Notes: a model not told the origin generated them from the letters alone. Shown: positions 36,582-46,872, counted from the stretch's first letter. The stretch: 64,000 nt of DNA from an uncultured Lachnospiraceae bacterium (GCA_902493385.1 CABUPO010000010.1:13287-77286), one strand, 5' to 3'. Numbers and translations are program-made.

Positions 36582-36584
36582 AAT

Positions 36585-38039
36585 TTAGTCCTCCAATCCT
36601 TCTTTTCTTTGGTACACCATATCCGATGGTCTCCTGCTTTTCCTTTTAGGCAGGATAGAACTTTTGCAGAATACATGCGCGTCTATATTCTTTTCTATCC
36701 ACTGAAGCCGTCTGTACGCTATCGCAAATCCAGTAAACGAACCTGCTATAACACCGGTTCCATACCATATATCAGGCAGATAAGTTGCAATAATACTTCC
36801 GGCAAACGTCACCATACAAAAACAAAACGCTGTCAAAAGAGCTCCCTTTGTATCATTATAGTAATACAAAAATATTATTGCAGAATACATTAAAAATAAT
36901 ATAAAATATCCCGCGCAAACACAAGGATATATTCTCATAATCCTGCCTGCATAGCCTATCTGCGGTAAAATAACGACGCATAACAGATACAGTACAACCG
37001 ATATTATGAACTGTATACGTACAAGATTCATAAGCTCATTTGAAAGCTGTCCAAACATACGCTTCTTTGCAGTTTCAATATCCGCACCCTTTCCGCCGAT
37101 TACTGCCTCCGAATAATCTCTGTATCTCTCGTGAAAATGCATTTCAACTCTCGATATAAATATAACAGATGCAGATATATTGGTAAACATCGCAATACAT
37201 GTCGCCATATCATACGACGGCGCGCATACAAAACTATTGGCAACCGTCATTTTAAGGTCGGTAGTCCAGAACACAAAATTATGTATGTACAGGCCAAGTA
37301 TATAAAAGAAATTAGCAAACACAAGCTGCCAGTATTTTTTAAAATATCTCAGCACCGGTCTGTAACGGTTGCTGTTAATAACAAAATAACGCTTAATAAG
37401 CGCCGTCTCAAGACAGGCAATAATTAAAAATCCCGTTGCAAGAGACAACAGCATGCTTTCTGCAGCCGGCCATCCACATATATAATACAAAAACAGCGAC
37501 TGTAAAAACGTCCATACCATACCAATGAAAAAAAACAACGATATCCTTTGGTAATCCTTACAAATAGAGAGATATATCATCGAATAAAATACAATTACAA
37601 GTGAAATATATCCACAAAATCCGATAAACACATAGAATATATCAATATGTCCTACAACATATTCCCATATACAGAACGGAATACCGATAAGACAGCTTAA
37701 GCATATATTCATAATAAGCCCCACATAATAACATGGAAGGATATCCTCATACCGCTCGTCGTATATTACGTCAGAAATATATTTTGACAATACAGCATTA
37801 AACGGCGACACACTCAAAAGCGCAAATATAAATATATATAAAACCGTACAGGAAAATAACATTCTCGTAGAATACAGTACGTCCGAAAATCCAAGAAAAT
37901 GGCGCATCAAAAGAATGTTTACGATAACTACAAGCATAGGTGCGATAGTAACGACCGTACTATAACCAAAACCAATGATATCAGACGTTATCGTATTCTT
38001 CTGAAATATTTTATTTAACTTAACTCCAATACCTGCCAT
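36585..38039 (-). CDS. pelG: Pel exopolysaccharide transporter PelG
   Basis: A 484-residue membrane protein with about 12 helices, of the PelG branch of the MOP/flippase superfamily. PelG is the membrane partner of PelF in Pel polymer synthesis and export. The N-terminal LNKIFQKNTITSDIIGFGYS and the central IFISRVEMHFHERYRDYSEAV fit the family as I know it. A start with AAGGAG lies 14 bp after pelF. Confidence 0.88.
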   Translation of the reverse strand: MAGIGVKLNKIFQKNTITSDIIGFGYSTVVTIAPMLVVIVNILLMRHFLGFSDVLYSTRMLFSCTVLYIFIFALLSVSPFNAVLSKYISDVIYDERYEDILPCYYVGLIMNICLSCLIGIPFCIWEYVVGHIDIFYVFIGFCGYISLVIVFYSMIYLSICKDYQRISLFFFIGMVWTFLQSLFLYYICGWPAAESMLLSLATGFLIIACLETALIKRYFVINSNRYRPVLRYFKKYWQLVFANFFYILGLYIHNFVFWTTDLKMTVANSFVCAPSYDMATCIAMFTNISASVIFISRVEMHFHERYRDYSEAVIGGKGADIETAKKRMFGQLSNELMNLVRIQFIISVVLYLLCVVILPQIGYAGRIMRIYPCVCAGYFILFLMYSAIIFLYYYNDTKGALLTAFCFCMVTFAGSIIATYLPDIWYGTGVIAGSFTGFAIAYRRLQWIEKNIDAHVFCKSSILPKRKSRRPSDMVYQRKEGLED

Positions 38040-38053
38040 ATCATTCTCCTTCT

Positions 38054-39484
38054 TTAAGCTTCATCCCATGATACATTGCAGCTTTTTGCAAAGTCCCTGT
38101 ATATACCTGCATAAGTCTGTTGCATATATTCAGCTTTATATTTTGCCATAAGCCTGTTATAACCGTTTTCGCCCATTCTGTATCTCATATCAGAATCAGC
38201 CGCAAGGTCAGTTATGGCCTTTGCAATCTCTTCGATGTTCATTATATGTACTACTCTTCCCGCAATTCCAAAATCATCATTTTCACCATAAATAAGGCCT
38301 TTGCAGTTGCCAACGTCCGTAGCGATAACCGGCACCTTTGCCGCATAGCTTTCCAGTATTGTAAGCGGCTGTCCCTCGCTTATGCTTGTAAGAATCGATA
38401 TATCCATCTTACCAAGATAATCTTTTATATTAATCCTGCCTGTAAACTCCACATCCGGAATATTCATTGTTTCTACAAGCTCAAAGCATTCATTGGCATA
38501 CTCCTCATCCTCATCGCACGGTCCCATAATCCAAAGCTTAAGCCTGTCGTCCTTTTCTCTTGCAAAACCGAATGCCTGAAGCATTGTCTTTACATCCTTA
38601 ATAGGCGTGACACGAAGGACTGCGCCGATATATATCTTTCCTTTCTCTTCCTCTGTCTTTTTGGGAAGATTCATAAGCTTTTCTACATTAATACCATTAG
38701 GCGTCACCATCGTTTTACTTACAGGACACCCAAGCTCTATCTGAAGCTCTCTGGCATGTTCATAAAGACTTGTGACAATATCGGCTTTTTCATATGCAAG
38801 CCGGGACATCTTTTTAAACTGGTCAATCCATATGGTTTTATATATACCGCTTACCCATTTTGCCTTTATAAGCTCTTCCTCGCGTTCTCTTGTATATATT
38901 CCATGCTCCGACAACAGCAGCCGGCTTCTGTGAAAGTATTTCGCCATACTGCCAAGTATTCCCGCATAGCCTGTCGCAACGCAGTGATACAAATCAGCCT
39001 TCGGCACCTTCATGCTTAACGTAAAGAATAACGGCAGATATATAGACCTCATTGTCCACAGAAAATCGGAAAATACAACCTGACTGTATTTGAGATTATA
39101 ACAATCCTTTACAGCCTGAAGAAAATCTTCACCCATTACTATTTTATCAATAGATATATCATCCTTTGCAAACAATTCAAATAAGGTTTCCCAGTCAACA
39201 TGCCTGTCAAGTATAAGGCTTCTGAGCGCCTGGTATTCTGTGCTGTTAAGCCTGTCTCTGCTCTTCTTTTTAGACCAGTCGTAATCCTCAAGATATAATT
39301 CGTAAATCTCCGTAACATTTTCTGGAATATCATATACAAATTTACCTCTTATCCCCCTGTTTGCAACTATAGCAAGGACAATAAATTCTGTATTAGGAAA
39401 AGAGTTAATCATACTGTGTATCCAGCTCGACACGCCGCCTACAACATATGGATAACATCCTTCTGCTACAATACATATCCTCAT
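38054..39484 (-). CDS. pelF: Pel polysaccharide glycosyltransferase PelF (GT4)
   Basis: A 476-residue soluble GT-B transferase. The N-terminal ICIVAEGCYPYVVGGVSSWIH is the PelF signature. The C-terminal donor site has VLRVTPIKDVKTMLQAFGFA and SISEGQPLTILESYAAKVPV, with the conserved glutamates. In Pseudomonas and Bacillus cereus PelF polymerises the Pel chain (GalNAc-rich) from UDP-sugars. Here it is 15 bp downstream of the DUF2194 gene and directly upstream of pelG. Confidence 0.93.
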   Translation of the reverse strand: MRICIVAEGCYPYVVGGVSSWIHSMINSFPNTEFIVLAIVANRGIRGKFVYDIPENVTEIYELYLEDYDWSKKKSRDRLNSTEYQALRSLILDRHVDWETLFELFAKDDISIDKIVMGEDFLQAVKDCYNLKYSQVVFSDFLWTMRSIYLPLFFTLSMKVPKADLYHCVATGYAGILGSMAKYFHRSRLLLSEHGIYTREREEELIKAKWVSGIYKTIWIDQFKKMSRLAYEKADIVTSLYEHARELQIELGCPVSKTMVTPNGINVEKLMNLPKKTEEEKGKIYIGAVLRVTPIKDVKTMLQAFGFAREKDDRLKLWIMGPCDEDEEYANECFELVETMNIPDVEFTGRINIKDYLGKMDISILTSISEGQPLTILESYAAKVPVIATDVGNCKGLIYGENDDFGIAGRVVHIMNIEEIAKAITDLAADSDMRYRMGENGYNRLMAKYKAEYMQQTYAGIYRDFAKSCNVSWDEA

Positions 39485-39499
39485 GTCCTTTACCTCCTG

Positions 39500-41326
39500 C
39501 TACTCGTAATAATATCTTTCACTATGCTGCTTAAGCTTTATAGCAACCGACTTTTCATCTGCCCTTATCAGATACGCCTCTTTTTCAATAAGCGTATAGC
39601 TGCCCCCGTCTATTTCGTCAATCACCCTGTTTTTTGTCCTGAAAATAAACCATACCGGCATGTTTTCGGCTTCAACTGATATATTAATTGTATCGCCGTC
39701 TTCTTCATAGCTGTAATTCATACTTAAAAAGTTACGGACTCTTATATCGCTTTCCGATACGGTAGCTGCGTCGAATGCTTTAAACGGCTTCCAAAAAGTA
39801 TAAAGATTGCCGGAATATTTTTTGGAGAGCTTCTCCCACGTCTCTTCACCCTCCTTTGGATAAAGTATCCTTTCCATATCCGCACTGACACTGGAATACC
39901 CAAGCGCTGACTGAATACTTCTCATACAAAGATTTTCACTGTATGTATGACTGTAAGCATCAGCAAGAACAGCCTGTCTTGTAACATCCCCGTCAACATA
40001 ACCCCAGATACCTTTCTGAGAATCATAATCCGTAAGCACGGTCTGAACGTTCTTTAGAAGCTCTGTATCAAGAGCTTTTCTTATCTGTGCATCTGTCATT
40101 CCACCCGCATAAAACGAAGAAAACGTATAACCAAAAACCGTTCTGTCAAACAGCTCATTGTCCTTGTCAAGCTTTTCAAAAATATCAGTATCACCGGAAT
40201 GTATATACGAAAGCCCGGCCTCTGCCTTTGTTTCCTTAAAAAGCTTAAGATAATACTGAATATCATCTTCTTTTGGTTCTGCGCTGTCATTATAATATCT
40301 CTGCGGAGAAAACATACATGTTACTCCGAGATTATTCTGAGCTTTTACGGCAGATATACTTGGCCATATTACTTCTTTACACACAGCAGGCATCGTCTGG
40401 CTGAAAAGCTCATCCATCTTACCGCTGTTCTCATCCGTAAGAGCCGGATAATTGTTAATAACAAGGCTCTGTGCATTAACTACCGGATATACTATATTGG
40501 TAACTGTCTCTGCACGCATTCCCTGAAGTATGCCTATCGCAGTAATATCCTGCATAAAATTCCCGTTTACAGCAAATACATATGCATTATTTACGCTGTG
40601 CCTCCATATTGCAGGAGGATACTCCTCGGCTTTTACCGTTTCGTCCTCGATAATACCCTTCATATATACTTTAGTGCCTCCGCCAAGCATATACCACGGA
40701 AGCTCAAGCTCCATATCCTGCCTTTTTTCAGATTCTTCATCAAGCGCCATATACCGTATTTCCCCTCCAAGTATAAGCCCCTGAAAAAGATGATACCCGC
40801 ATACCTCTATATTTCCTGCCATTAAATATTTTATTCCGAGCAGCTTTCTCAGCTTAGTGTTATTCATAATATGATAATATTCCGGCAGGCTGCTGAACAC
40901 AACATTAATGCTAAGCATTGTATACTGCCGGATACGGTCTGCGTCAGCCTCGGAATATATATGCTTTCCATCTACGATAATCATTTCAGGAAGAGCAGCA
41001 GGATTCAGAACACTGTCATAATCTGCTATCGATTCATAACAAAACATGCTCATCTTGGCATACTTCGCCCACTCCTTCATAATATTCCACATTGCCCCCT
41101 CATCAGGGCCAATATATACCGCAAACGGTTCCCTGCTGTTTTCCACCTCAAAATACGATGCCTGTGAAAAACTATCGCTTTCTTTCGGAAGCTCCTCGGC
41201 GTTGGCCGCATATTCATTTGTTTTGTAATCGTTCCATATATCCTTTGCAACTCCCGTAAACTGAAACAGGAACAATATTACAGCCATAATTATAATCATC
41301 GAAAAAAAGTTTCTTTTGGTTATCAT
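39500..41326 (-). CDS. DUF2194 membrane-anchored protein (possible PelA-type deacetylase/hydrolase substitute)
   Basis: A 608-residue protein with one N-terminal membrane anchor (about 7-27) and a large extracellular part. The sequence fits DUF2194, which I recall as related to the glycoside hydrolase/deacetylase superfamily. The segment LGVTCMFSPQRYYND (near residue 345) and GLSYIHSGDTDIF resemble a barrel deacetylase, but I cannot confirm metal ligands. It occupies the position that PelA deacetylase has in other pel loci (between pelE and pelF). Its role as PelA substitute is inference. Confidence 0.7.
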   Translation of the reverse strand: MITKRNFFSMIIIMAVILFLFQFTGVAKDIWNDYKTNEYAANAEELPKESDSFSQASYFEVENSREPFAVYIGPDEGAMWNIMKEWAKYAKMSMFCYESIADYDSVLNPAALPEMIIVDGKHIYSEADADRIRQYTMLSINVVFSSLPEYYHIMNNTKLRKLLGIKYLMAGNIEVCGYHLFQGLILGGEIRYMALDEESEKRQDMELELPWYMLGGGTKVYMKGIIEDETVKAEEYPPAIWRHSVNNAYVFAVNGNFMQDITAIGILQGMRAETVTNIVYPVVNAQSLVINNYPALTDENSGKMDELFSQTMPAVCKEVIWPSISAVKAQNNLGVTCMFSPQRYYNDSAEPKEDDIQYYLKLFKETKAEAGLSYIHSGDTDIFEKLDKDNELFDRTVFGYTFSSFYAGGMTDAQIRKALDTELLKNVQTVLTDYDSQKGIWGYVDGDVTRQAVLADAYSHTYSENLCMRSIQSALGYSSVSADMERILYPKEGEETWEKLSKKYSGNLYTFWKPFKAFDAATVSESDIRVRNFLSMNYSYEEDGDTINISVEAENMPVWFIFRTKNRVIDEIDGGSYTLIEKEAYLIRADEKSVAIKLKQHSERYYYE

Positions 41327-41346
41327 AGCCTTCTCACCTGCATTTC

Positions 41347-43689
41347 TTACTCCACGACAGAATTATATCCATAATCTATCGCCAAATTGAACAGGGCATA
41401 GTCTTCCTGCTCAATTGCATAGCATACAAAATCATCATTTTCAAAATATATTTCCATTTCATCAGGAAACAGTTTCATAAATTCCTGCGCCCAATAGTAC
41501 ATACGCGACATTACCACTATACGATTAGTTCTCATATAAGGATCAAGCCCTCCCGTGTTCGGCACCGCTTCTTTTGCCCATTGAGAAGACACCCTATGGT
41601 CGACGCTGTTATAATTACCCATTACTCCCGCATAATTAATTACATCCTTTTCAATAAAGAAATATATCATATGCGTAGGAATAGTAACCTGAGAATATTC
41701 TGATATATATTCAATTTTTCTTAGAAACGAAATTATCTCTTCATGATATCCGTATTCCTCTGTCATACGAAGCTCGTCGTTGGCAGAGCATATAGTCCAG
41801 GTGCCATTTTTCCCTTCATTGTCCTTTAATATATTAGCTACGCACATAATAGCTTCATTAGATTCAAGGCTGCCTGAAAATCTGGGTTCACGTACCATGT
41901 CATAATCTGCCGCAAGATATATTATACATATAATCATTGCAAATGAAGCAAAGTTCATAATCCACTTCCACTTAATCCATCCCATAAGCATGTATAAGAC
42001 CGCGTCTATAATCAAGGTGATTCCAACCGGTATAAGATATGCAAAAAATATACTGCATCTCGCGCCATCCATAAGCTGCGGCAGTCCAAGGCCTGAGGCC
42101 GCCTGAAGGCACATTACAAGAAACATACATACAGATAGCGATAAAAGCGAAGCTGCGTAATCCGTTTTACGAAAGGCAAAAAATATCAATGGCAATACTG
42201 CAAGCAAAGCAATAATACCAAACACAGCGTACGTATATATATTACCTTCTGGATTTACTACAAATTCATCTACAGTCGAAAATACTTTCCAAAATACCTC
42301 CACAAGCTTATCTTTAATACTGGCTTTTACTACAGGTTCAGAAACAGCAGCGTTTGCATCCGGCGCTGTATTATCTGTCTCTGAATTACCGCTGTTTTGT
42401 ATATTATTCTGTACGTTATCCGCTGCAGGCGCTTGCTCCGTACTTTGAGAAACATCCTCGTTTACTTCCTCTTCTTCATCTGAATCTCCGCCGCCGTTTA
42501 TTACGGACATTCCCCAGCCAAGGGAGCCCTGAAGCGGAGTTCCGCAGACAAACGCTATAACCATCGGCGCCGCCGCTATGCATACGCTTATAATGCCGGT
42601 AAGCATTATCCTCTTAAAATATCTCCACCTGAAAAATCTGAAGAAAAAGCCTGCGGCAATACCCACGCAGAAGAAACCTGCAATCATTGTATTATAAAAA
42701 TGAACCGCCAGCGTCATTGAAAAGCTTATAGCAAAAAGCATTAGATAACGTCTGGATTCCTTCTTATCAGGAGTATCTGTTTTATCTTTTCTATTCTTTA
42801 ACTCAATACTGTACTGCCTGAAAAATTCTATTGCAAATAATGCTGATGGAAGAATGAATATCATTCCGTATTCCTGCGGAAGCGATGAATAAAATCTTGA
42901 ATATGTATGAACCGGAAACAGCCCCGTTCCCACATATATTGCCGGACCTATATATGCGATAAAACGCGTTCTGCATACAACCTTTAAAAACGCCGTTATC
43001 ATAAAAACAATATAGATAACCTGCACAAGCCAAAACAGCCTCAAAAGCACATATGTATGCATGCCAAATACCGCATGAATATAATAGATAACCGCATGAA
43101 AGCCCATAGGATATACGCCCGCTACGAACAGCTTATTATCACTAAGAGCATTAATCCAGTAATTATGCACCGGTATATCCGACGCGCCGTAGCCGTAAGA
43201 ATTAAGCGCATTCGAGCCGAATATCCACAATACAAGGACAAAAACTCCCAATGCAAGAACTGCATCGATTATATGATTCTTAAAGAACCCTTTAATATTA
43301 CCCCAAATCCATTTTCTAAATTTTGCAGACCACCTGTATAAATAAGTCTTAACGCCTATACGTCCACTTACAAGCTTCTGTATAAAATCCAGAAAATTCT
43401 CCAGTATTTTTCTCGTTTTCCCTCTGCATTTCTTTACAAGCAGAATAATAAAAGGCATTAGCGTTCCAATAATCAGGGTTATTCTATACGAAATATGTAA
43501 GAGTTCCAGAACAAACACCATATTCATTATATAAAAATTACCGACCATATAGCATATCAAAAGCTTCATGGTAAGACTGTACGATATAATCTTTTTTCTC
43601 AAATATAGGTATGGAATAACAATTGTAATGCTCGAATACAATACGAACATTTCAATAAATTCTAATATTGTAAGCATAGTCATTGACAT
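41347..43689 (-). CDS. Large polytopic membrane protein, GT-C or polymerase-like
   Basis: A 780-residue protein with about 14 membrane helices. After the fourth helix comes GYGASDIPVHNYWINAL and YPMGFHAVIYYIHAVFG, an arrangement of Asp/His after a helix seen in GT-C glycosyltransferases and Wzy-like proteins. An acidic, Asn/Ala-rich loop (about 395-450, DSDEEEEVNED) precedes a second membrane block, and a C-terminal soluble region of about 150 residues ends the protein. No named family is certain. I chose the ATG with AGGTGA upstream; a GTG three codons earlier is possible. Confidence 0.7.
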   Translation of the reverse strand: MSMTMLTILEFIEMFVLYSSITIVIPYLYLRKKIISYSLTMKLLICYMVGNFYIMNMVFVLELLHISYRITLIIGTLMPFIILLVKKCRGKTRKILENFLDFIQKLVSGRIGVKTYLYRWSAKFRKWIWGNIKGFFKNHIIDAVLALGVFVLVLWIFGSNALNSYGYGASDIPVHNYWINALSDNKLFVAGVYPMGFHAVIYYIHAVFGMHTYVLLRLFWLVQVIYIVFMITAFLKVVCRTRFIAYIGPAIYVGTGLFPVHTYSRFYSSLPQEYGMIFILPSALFAIEFFRQYSIELKNRKDKTDTPDKKESRRYLMLFAISFSMTLAVHFYNTMIAGFFCVGIAAGFFFRFFRWRYFKRIMLTGIISVCIAAAPMVIAFVCGTPLQGSLGWGMSVINGGGDSDEEEEVNEDVSQSTEQAPAADNVQNNIQNSGNSETDNTAPDANAAVSEPVVKASIKDKLVEVFWKVFSTVDEFVVNPEGNIYTYAVFGIIALLAVLPLIFFAFRKTDYAASLLSLSVCMFLVMCLQAASGLGLPQLMDGARCSIFFAYLIPVGITLIIDAVLYMLMGWIKWKWIMNFASFAMIICIIYLAADYDMVREPRFSGSLESNEAIMCVANILKDNEGKNGTWTICSANDELRMTEEYGYHEEIISFLRKIEYISEYSQVTIPTHMIYFFIEKDVINYAGVMGNYNSVDHRVSSQWAKEAVPNTGGLDPYMRTNRIVVMSRMYYWAQEFMKLFPDEMEIYFENDDFVCYAIEQEDYALFNLAIDYGYNSVVE

Positions 43690-43703
43690 TACAATCACCT
43701 GCC

Positions 43704-44645
43704 TTATTCAAATATTCTCATAAGTTGAAGAGTTTCATTATCTATTACAATATCTGATTCCCTAAGCTCCTGCAAAACGGAAAAAAAGTTTTCCTTATCT
43801 CCCATCGTAAAATACATCTTAAGAAAACATGTATAAGCGGCAAGCTCCAAAGGATACTGCTCCTTAAGCCTCTTACACCATATCTTCATTTCATCAAACA
43901 ATTTACTCTCTAACAGCATAAGACAAAGATTCTCATATCTCTCTACAGTAATTTTTTCTCTGTCTTTTAAGTAAAGCTTATCCATAGTATCTGCAAGCAT
44001 CTTTACGAATCTTTGCTGTTCAATATCGGCAAATATTTTCTGTCTCAGAACGCTTCCCATATAATCTATAAGCATTATTTCATATTCCGTATCATTTTCA
44101 TCTTCATTTTCTATCTCTTTGTACAGCTTCTGAACATTCATACGGAAATCGTTAAGCTCATCTCTCAGAACAGAGGCCGCATAATGAGAAGTCTCGGAAT
44201 CCTGACTGTTAAGAGCAAGCATTATTGTTGCCAGAGATTTAGTTATATCACCCTTGATTATATTCATCATAAGCGCTCTTAGATTCTTTTTATCACTTAC
44301 TGCAAGCGCCTCCTCTAACGGAACCATATTACGTTCCATTTCCTCATCCGCCTTCAGATGCATTCTTACACGCTCTTTACTGAATATAACATCTTCAAGG
44401 TCAACCTGCTGTCTGAATACTATTTTATATATAAAATTACTAACTCCAACGAACATTGGTCCCACTACCGGGCACAAAAACATAACAACCGCACGAACAA
44501 TATATACTACCCTTCTGTCACGATAGGGATTTTCATCATCCAGCTCTGCCGCCGGCACAGCAATTAATAAGCCCCACAGCAGATATGCTGCAGTTATAAG
44601 GGAACTAAGTATTATAATAATAAAAAATATCATTAGCCTACTCAT
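43704..44645 (-). CDS. pelE: PelE-like membrane protein
   Basis: A 313-residue protein with two N-terminal membrane helices (about 4-26 and 42-64), then a helical, TPR-like cytoplasmic region ending in YTCFLKMYFTMGDKENFFSVLQELRES. That is the architecture of PelE, which binds PelD and assembles the inner-membrane Pel complex. The ATG at 44645 has GGGAGGG 8 nt upstream and overlaps the pelD stop by 8 bp; the frame extends 14 codons further into pelD. The assignment rests on architecture and position, since PelE sequences are poorly conserved. Confidence 0.72.
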   Translation of the reverse strand: MSRLMIFFIIIILSSLITAAYLLWGLLIAVPAAELDDENPYRDRRVVYIVRAVVMFLCPVVGPMFVGVSNFIYKIVFRQQVDLEDVIFSKERVRMHLKADEEMERNMVPLEEALAVSDKKNLRALMMNIIKGDITKSLATIMLALNSQDSETSHYAASVLRDELNDFRMNVQKLYKEIENEDENDTEYEIMLIDYMGSVLRQKIFADIEQQRFVKMLADTMDKLYLKDREKITVERYENLCLMLLESKLFDEMKIWCKRLKEQYPLELAAYTCFLKMYFTMGDKENFFSVLQELRESDIVIDNETLQLMRIFE

Positions 44646-46818
44646 CAAGCGTTCCCTCCCACAGTCTGCTCTCATATCCAATACCATGAAGACGTTCTAT
44701 AAGAATTGATGCATTTTCTTTACTGGTATTACCTAAAAGAATATATAGTTTTCCGTCAGACATAATACCTATATAATCACTCTGCCTTAAATTCCCCGAA
44801 AGGTCCTTACTCGCTTCAACATAACGTTCCTGCGGAACATCCACTCTTAATATAGCGCACTCCGCAAGCCCTTTCTCGCCTGCTTCAAAAAATGCCTTAA
44901 CAAGCGAAGTAAAAGCCTCTCCCTGTAATATACTGCTGCCTTCTACATGTCTTTTTGCATCAAGAGCCTCAAGATACCTGTTGGCTCTTACAACAGCATT
45001 CTGTATAAGATATCCCGCAATTGTCAGTACATTTGCCTGTCCCAGATTCATCCTGTCCCATGAAATATCCCATACCATAATTATGAACTCAATCTGATTT
45101 TGGGAAAATATAGCGCTTGCCATCAGAGGATATTGTTCGTCCATAGTTTTGTTGATATATACGCGCTTTTCTTTTATTTCATTATACATGTCGGTAAGCT
45201 CTTTATACGCAATTGAGTTGCCAAGCATACGCGCTTTTTTTGATGTGGACGAAAAAAGCCTTGCATATCTATGCTTAGATACAGTATATATCGCAACGTC
45301 TTTACTGTCTAAAAGCTCGCCAATAACCTGTGCGGCATAAAACAACACCTGTTCAGGTTCATATTTATCCAGCTTTGACGTAATCTCATATATTTTACCG
45401 ACGCTGTCCTGCTGGTTAATAATGAGGTTTTCAAACGTATGCTTCATTCTGACATTGCTATCGTTAATATCTACAATATCTTCAAGCTGCCCATTAAGAT
45501 AGTCTATTCTTTCATTATCCTCTTTTTTAATTACTTTAAGCTGATCCCTCATATATCCGATAATCATACCTAAAATAAATAACTGTGCAATCCACACATA
45601 TGTATTATAATCCAAAAGCACGTCAAATCCGGAGCGTGTATACATCTGTCTAAAACAATAGCCTGCAACAGCAAGAAGCGCTGAAAATACAGCCTGGCCC
45701 TGGCCGTATACAATTGCGAACAAAAGAACATATAAAAGGTAAAAATCAAGCTTACTGAAATATTCACTGCCAACAGCTCTGTTATTTAACATAAAGAATG
45801 GTATAAAACATATTATATTCTCTATAAACGGAAAAAGGGCACGTATAACAGGCCTTATCTTATTCCATACTCTGCCGCCAAATCCGGCTCCGCTGTCGTC
45901 AACACCTGTAAAATAGCGGCTGTTGCGCTTCATATAATCAACAGCACGCCGTACTCCCTCCTCATATTGGCAGAACACTTCCATAGGAAATTCTTCCGCA
46001 TATCTCTCAGCAGACAATACATTCCGGTATCCGGCTCCAACCGTATTATCAATAATCTCTACATTGCCGCCCATATTGTCTTTAATAAGCTGTGCAAGCT
46101 GTATTTCATTAATATCCTTCATTGAAGACAGATGATAAATATGATGCTTTGGTTTTTCTGCCTTTATAATATTGTACGTATATTCTACGGCGTCACTGAT
46201 GTACAGCATAGAAAATCTGACGCGTTCATTCGCCGAAATTGTTCCCGTCTTTAACGCCTCAAGACACATATTAAAACATTTATTTTCTATATTCCTGTTC
46301 TTTTTCGGAACATCATATAGATTATCATACCTGATTATAACGCCGTCCATTCCGCTTGAATGAATATAATTGCTACACATATTTTCACCCTGGACTATGG
46401 CCATTGATTTAAAGCTTTTAGGTGAAACTTCCCTGTCTTCAGTTATATTATCATGATAATTGCTACTAAAAACTTCATTTGATGACAGATAGACAAAACG
46501 TCCCCTGTTAAGAAGAAAATATGAAGATAATATGTTCATAAGTCCCGCAGAAAATTTTACCGATTCAAGTCTGGCGTCTGACCAGTCATAATTCTCATCA
46601 TACGGTCCCATAAATATAGTGGCATCCGGCCTTACTGTAGCAAAAATATCCTTAAGAATGTCGCTGTCATAAGAAAAATCAAACTGCTCAAAGACTTTTC
46701 TGTTATTGATTTTCCTGCCGCGTCCGCCGGTAACCATATATACGCGATGACCGTACTTATTAAATTTGTCAACTAATGCATCCGCAAGGCGTCCGCACCC
46801 AATTATTAATATATTCAT
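44638..46818 (-). CDS. pelD: PelD-type c-di-GMP receptor fused to a degenerate SDR domain
   Basis: A 726-residue fusion. Residues 1-300 form an extended-SDR (NAD epimerase) domain with the GxGxxA dinucleotide motif (IIGCGRLA, 6-12), but the catalytic Tyr/Lys pair appears lost (Phe136, Ala140 in SPKSFKSMAIVQGE). Four membrane helices follow (about 325-435), then a coiled coil, a GAF domain (about 480-640) and a C-terminal degenerate GGDEF. The I-site RQSD (Arg678-Asp681) is intact, while GGDEF is replaced by MSDGK. PelD of Pseudomonas and B. cereus binds c-di-GMP through exactly such an RxxD site to switch on Pel synthesis. A sigma-A promoter lies just upstream, so this gene starts the pel-like operon. 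Confidence 0.85.
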   Translation of the reverse strand: MNILIIGCGRLADALVDKFNKYGHRVYMVTGGRGRKINNRKVFEQFDFSYDSDILKDIFATVRPDATIFMGPYDENYDWSDARLESVKFSAGLMNILSSYFLLNRGRFVYLSSNEVFSSNYHDNITEDREVSPKSFKSMAIVQGENMCSNYIHSSGMDGVIIRYDNLYDVPKKNRNIENKCFNMCLEALKTGTISANERVRFSMLYISDAVEYTYNIIKAEKPKHHIYHLSSMKDINEIQLAQLIKDNMGGNVEIIDNTVGAGYRNVLSAERYAEEFPMEVFCQYEEGVRRAVDYMKRNSRYFTGVDDSGAGFGGRVWNKIRPVIRALFPFIENIICFIPFFMLNNRAVGSEYFSKLDFYLLYVLLFAIVYGQGQAVFSALLAVAGYCFRQMYTRSGFDVLLDYNTYVWIAQLFILGMIIGYMRDQLKVIKKEDNERIDYLNGQLEDIVDINDSNVRMKHTFENLIINQQDSVGKIYEITSKLDKYEPEQVLFYAAQVIGELLDSKDVAIYTVSKHRYARLFSSTSKKARMLGNSIAYKELTDMYNEIKEKRVYINKTMDEQYPLMASAIFSQNQIEFIIMVWDISWDRMNLGQANVLTIAGYLIQNAVVRANRYLEALDAKRHVEGSSILQGEAFTSLVKAFFEAGEKGLAECAILRVDVPQERYVEASKDLSGNLRQSDYIGIMSDGKLYILLGNTSKENASILIERLHGIGYESRLWEGTLDE

Positions 46819-46872
46819 ATGTATACTCGCTTATATTGATAAATCCAAACCTACAGGAACCCATACTATTTT

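Noticed and set aside
38120..39019. 299-codon plus-strand ORF opposite pelF
   Set aside because: It is an antisense shadow with Cys/His/Tyr-rich composition and no start signal, while pelF on the other strand is clearly coding.
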